A stretch of DNA of 5,354 bases from Bacteroidota bacterium (GTDB lineage: Bacteria; Bacteroidota; Bacteroidia; Bacteroidales; Prolixibacteraceae): positions 1 through 5,354 of the forward strand of contig JAUYTA010000893.1 of the NCBI GenBank assembly GCA_030695265.1. The letters run 5' to 3'. Of this stretch, positions 5,343-5,354 are shown piece after piece. The position numbers and the translations under genes were made by a program. Every line of letters begins with the position of its first letter. The stretch's first letter is position 1. The notes beneath the pieces are model-generated. The model was not told where the DNA came from, did not search any database, and was given only the letters and a program-made list of their open reading frames with translations.

Positions 5343-5354
5343 AATAATGCGCTT

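Overview
The window looks like chromosomal DNA from a member of the Bacteroidota, most likely of the Marinilabiliales/Prolixibacteraceae kind. The reasons are a NusB with the long Bacteroidota-type N-terminus (MISRRIIRIKVLQ...), a promoter-like site close to the Bacteroidota consensus (TTTG, about 20 bases, TAnnTTTG), weak or absent Shine-Dalgarno sequences, and the style of the housekeeping proteins. The genus is inference.

Layout, left to right. Positions 1-531 (minus) hold the first 177 codons of nusB, which runs off the left edge; a good promoter candidate lies just upstream at 562-594. Positions 532-749 contain no gene, but carry a 14-bp perfect inverted repeat directly behind the next gene. 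Positions 750-2483 (minus) are a two-gene operon: a low-specificity L-threonine aldolase (PLP enzyme, 1461-2483) followed with no gap (TAA then ATG) by a rhomboid-family intramembrane serine protease (750-1460). A 71-bp divergent spacer separates this operon from a plus-strand GOLPH3/GPP34-domain protein (2555-3202).

The right part is mobile DNA. After the GPP34 gene come two short degenerate tandem-repeat tracts (3209-3246 and 3252-3291) and a small perfect hairpin (3321-3335). Nine bases after the hairpin a complete group IIC (bacterial class C) intron begins at the GTGTG at 3345 and ends near 5281. Its ribozyme domains I-III, a domain IV carrying a 471-residue reverse transcriptase/maturase (3793-5208), a domain V with a CGC triad, and a domain VI with a bulged branch-point A are all recognisable. 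The retroelement appears intact and, by its class, probably entered behind the hairpin as a target signal. Past the intron a minus-strand terminator-like hairpin (5325-5342) suggests a convergent gene just beyond the right edge.

I do not see a clearly novel defence or metabolic system. The points most worth a second look are structural: an extra unpaired U and a short upper helix in intron domain V, the domain IV base helix that uses the stop codon of the reverse transcriptase gene, the direct repeat that could compete for that helix next to the ribosome-binding site, and the 14-bp inverted repeat behind the rhomboid gene.
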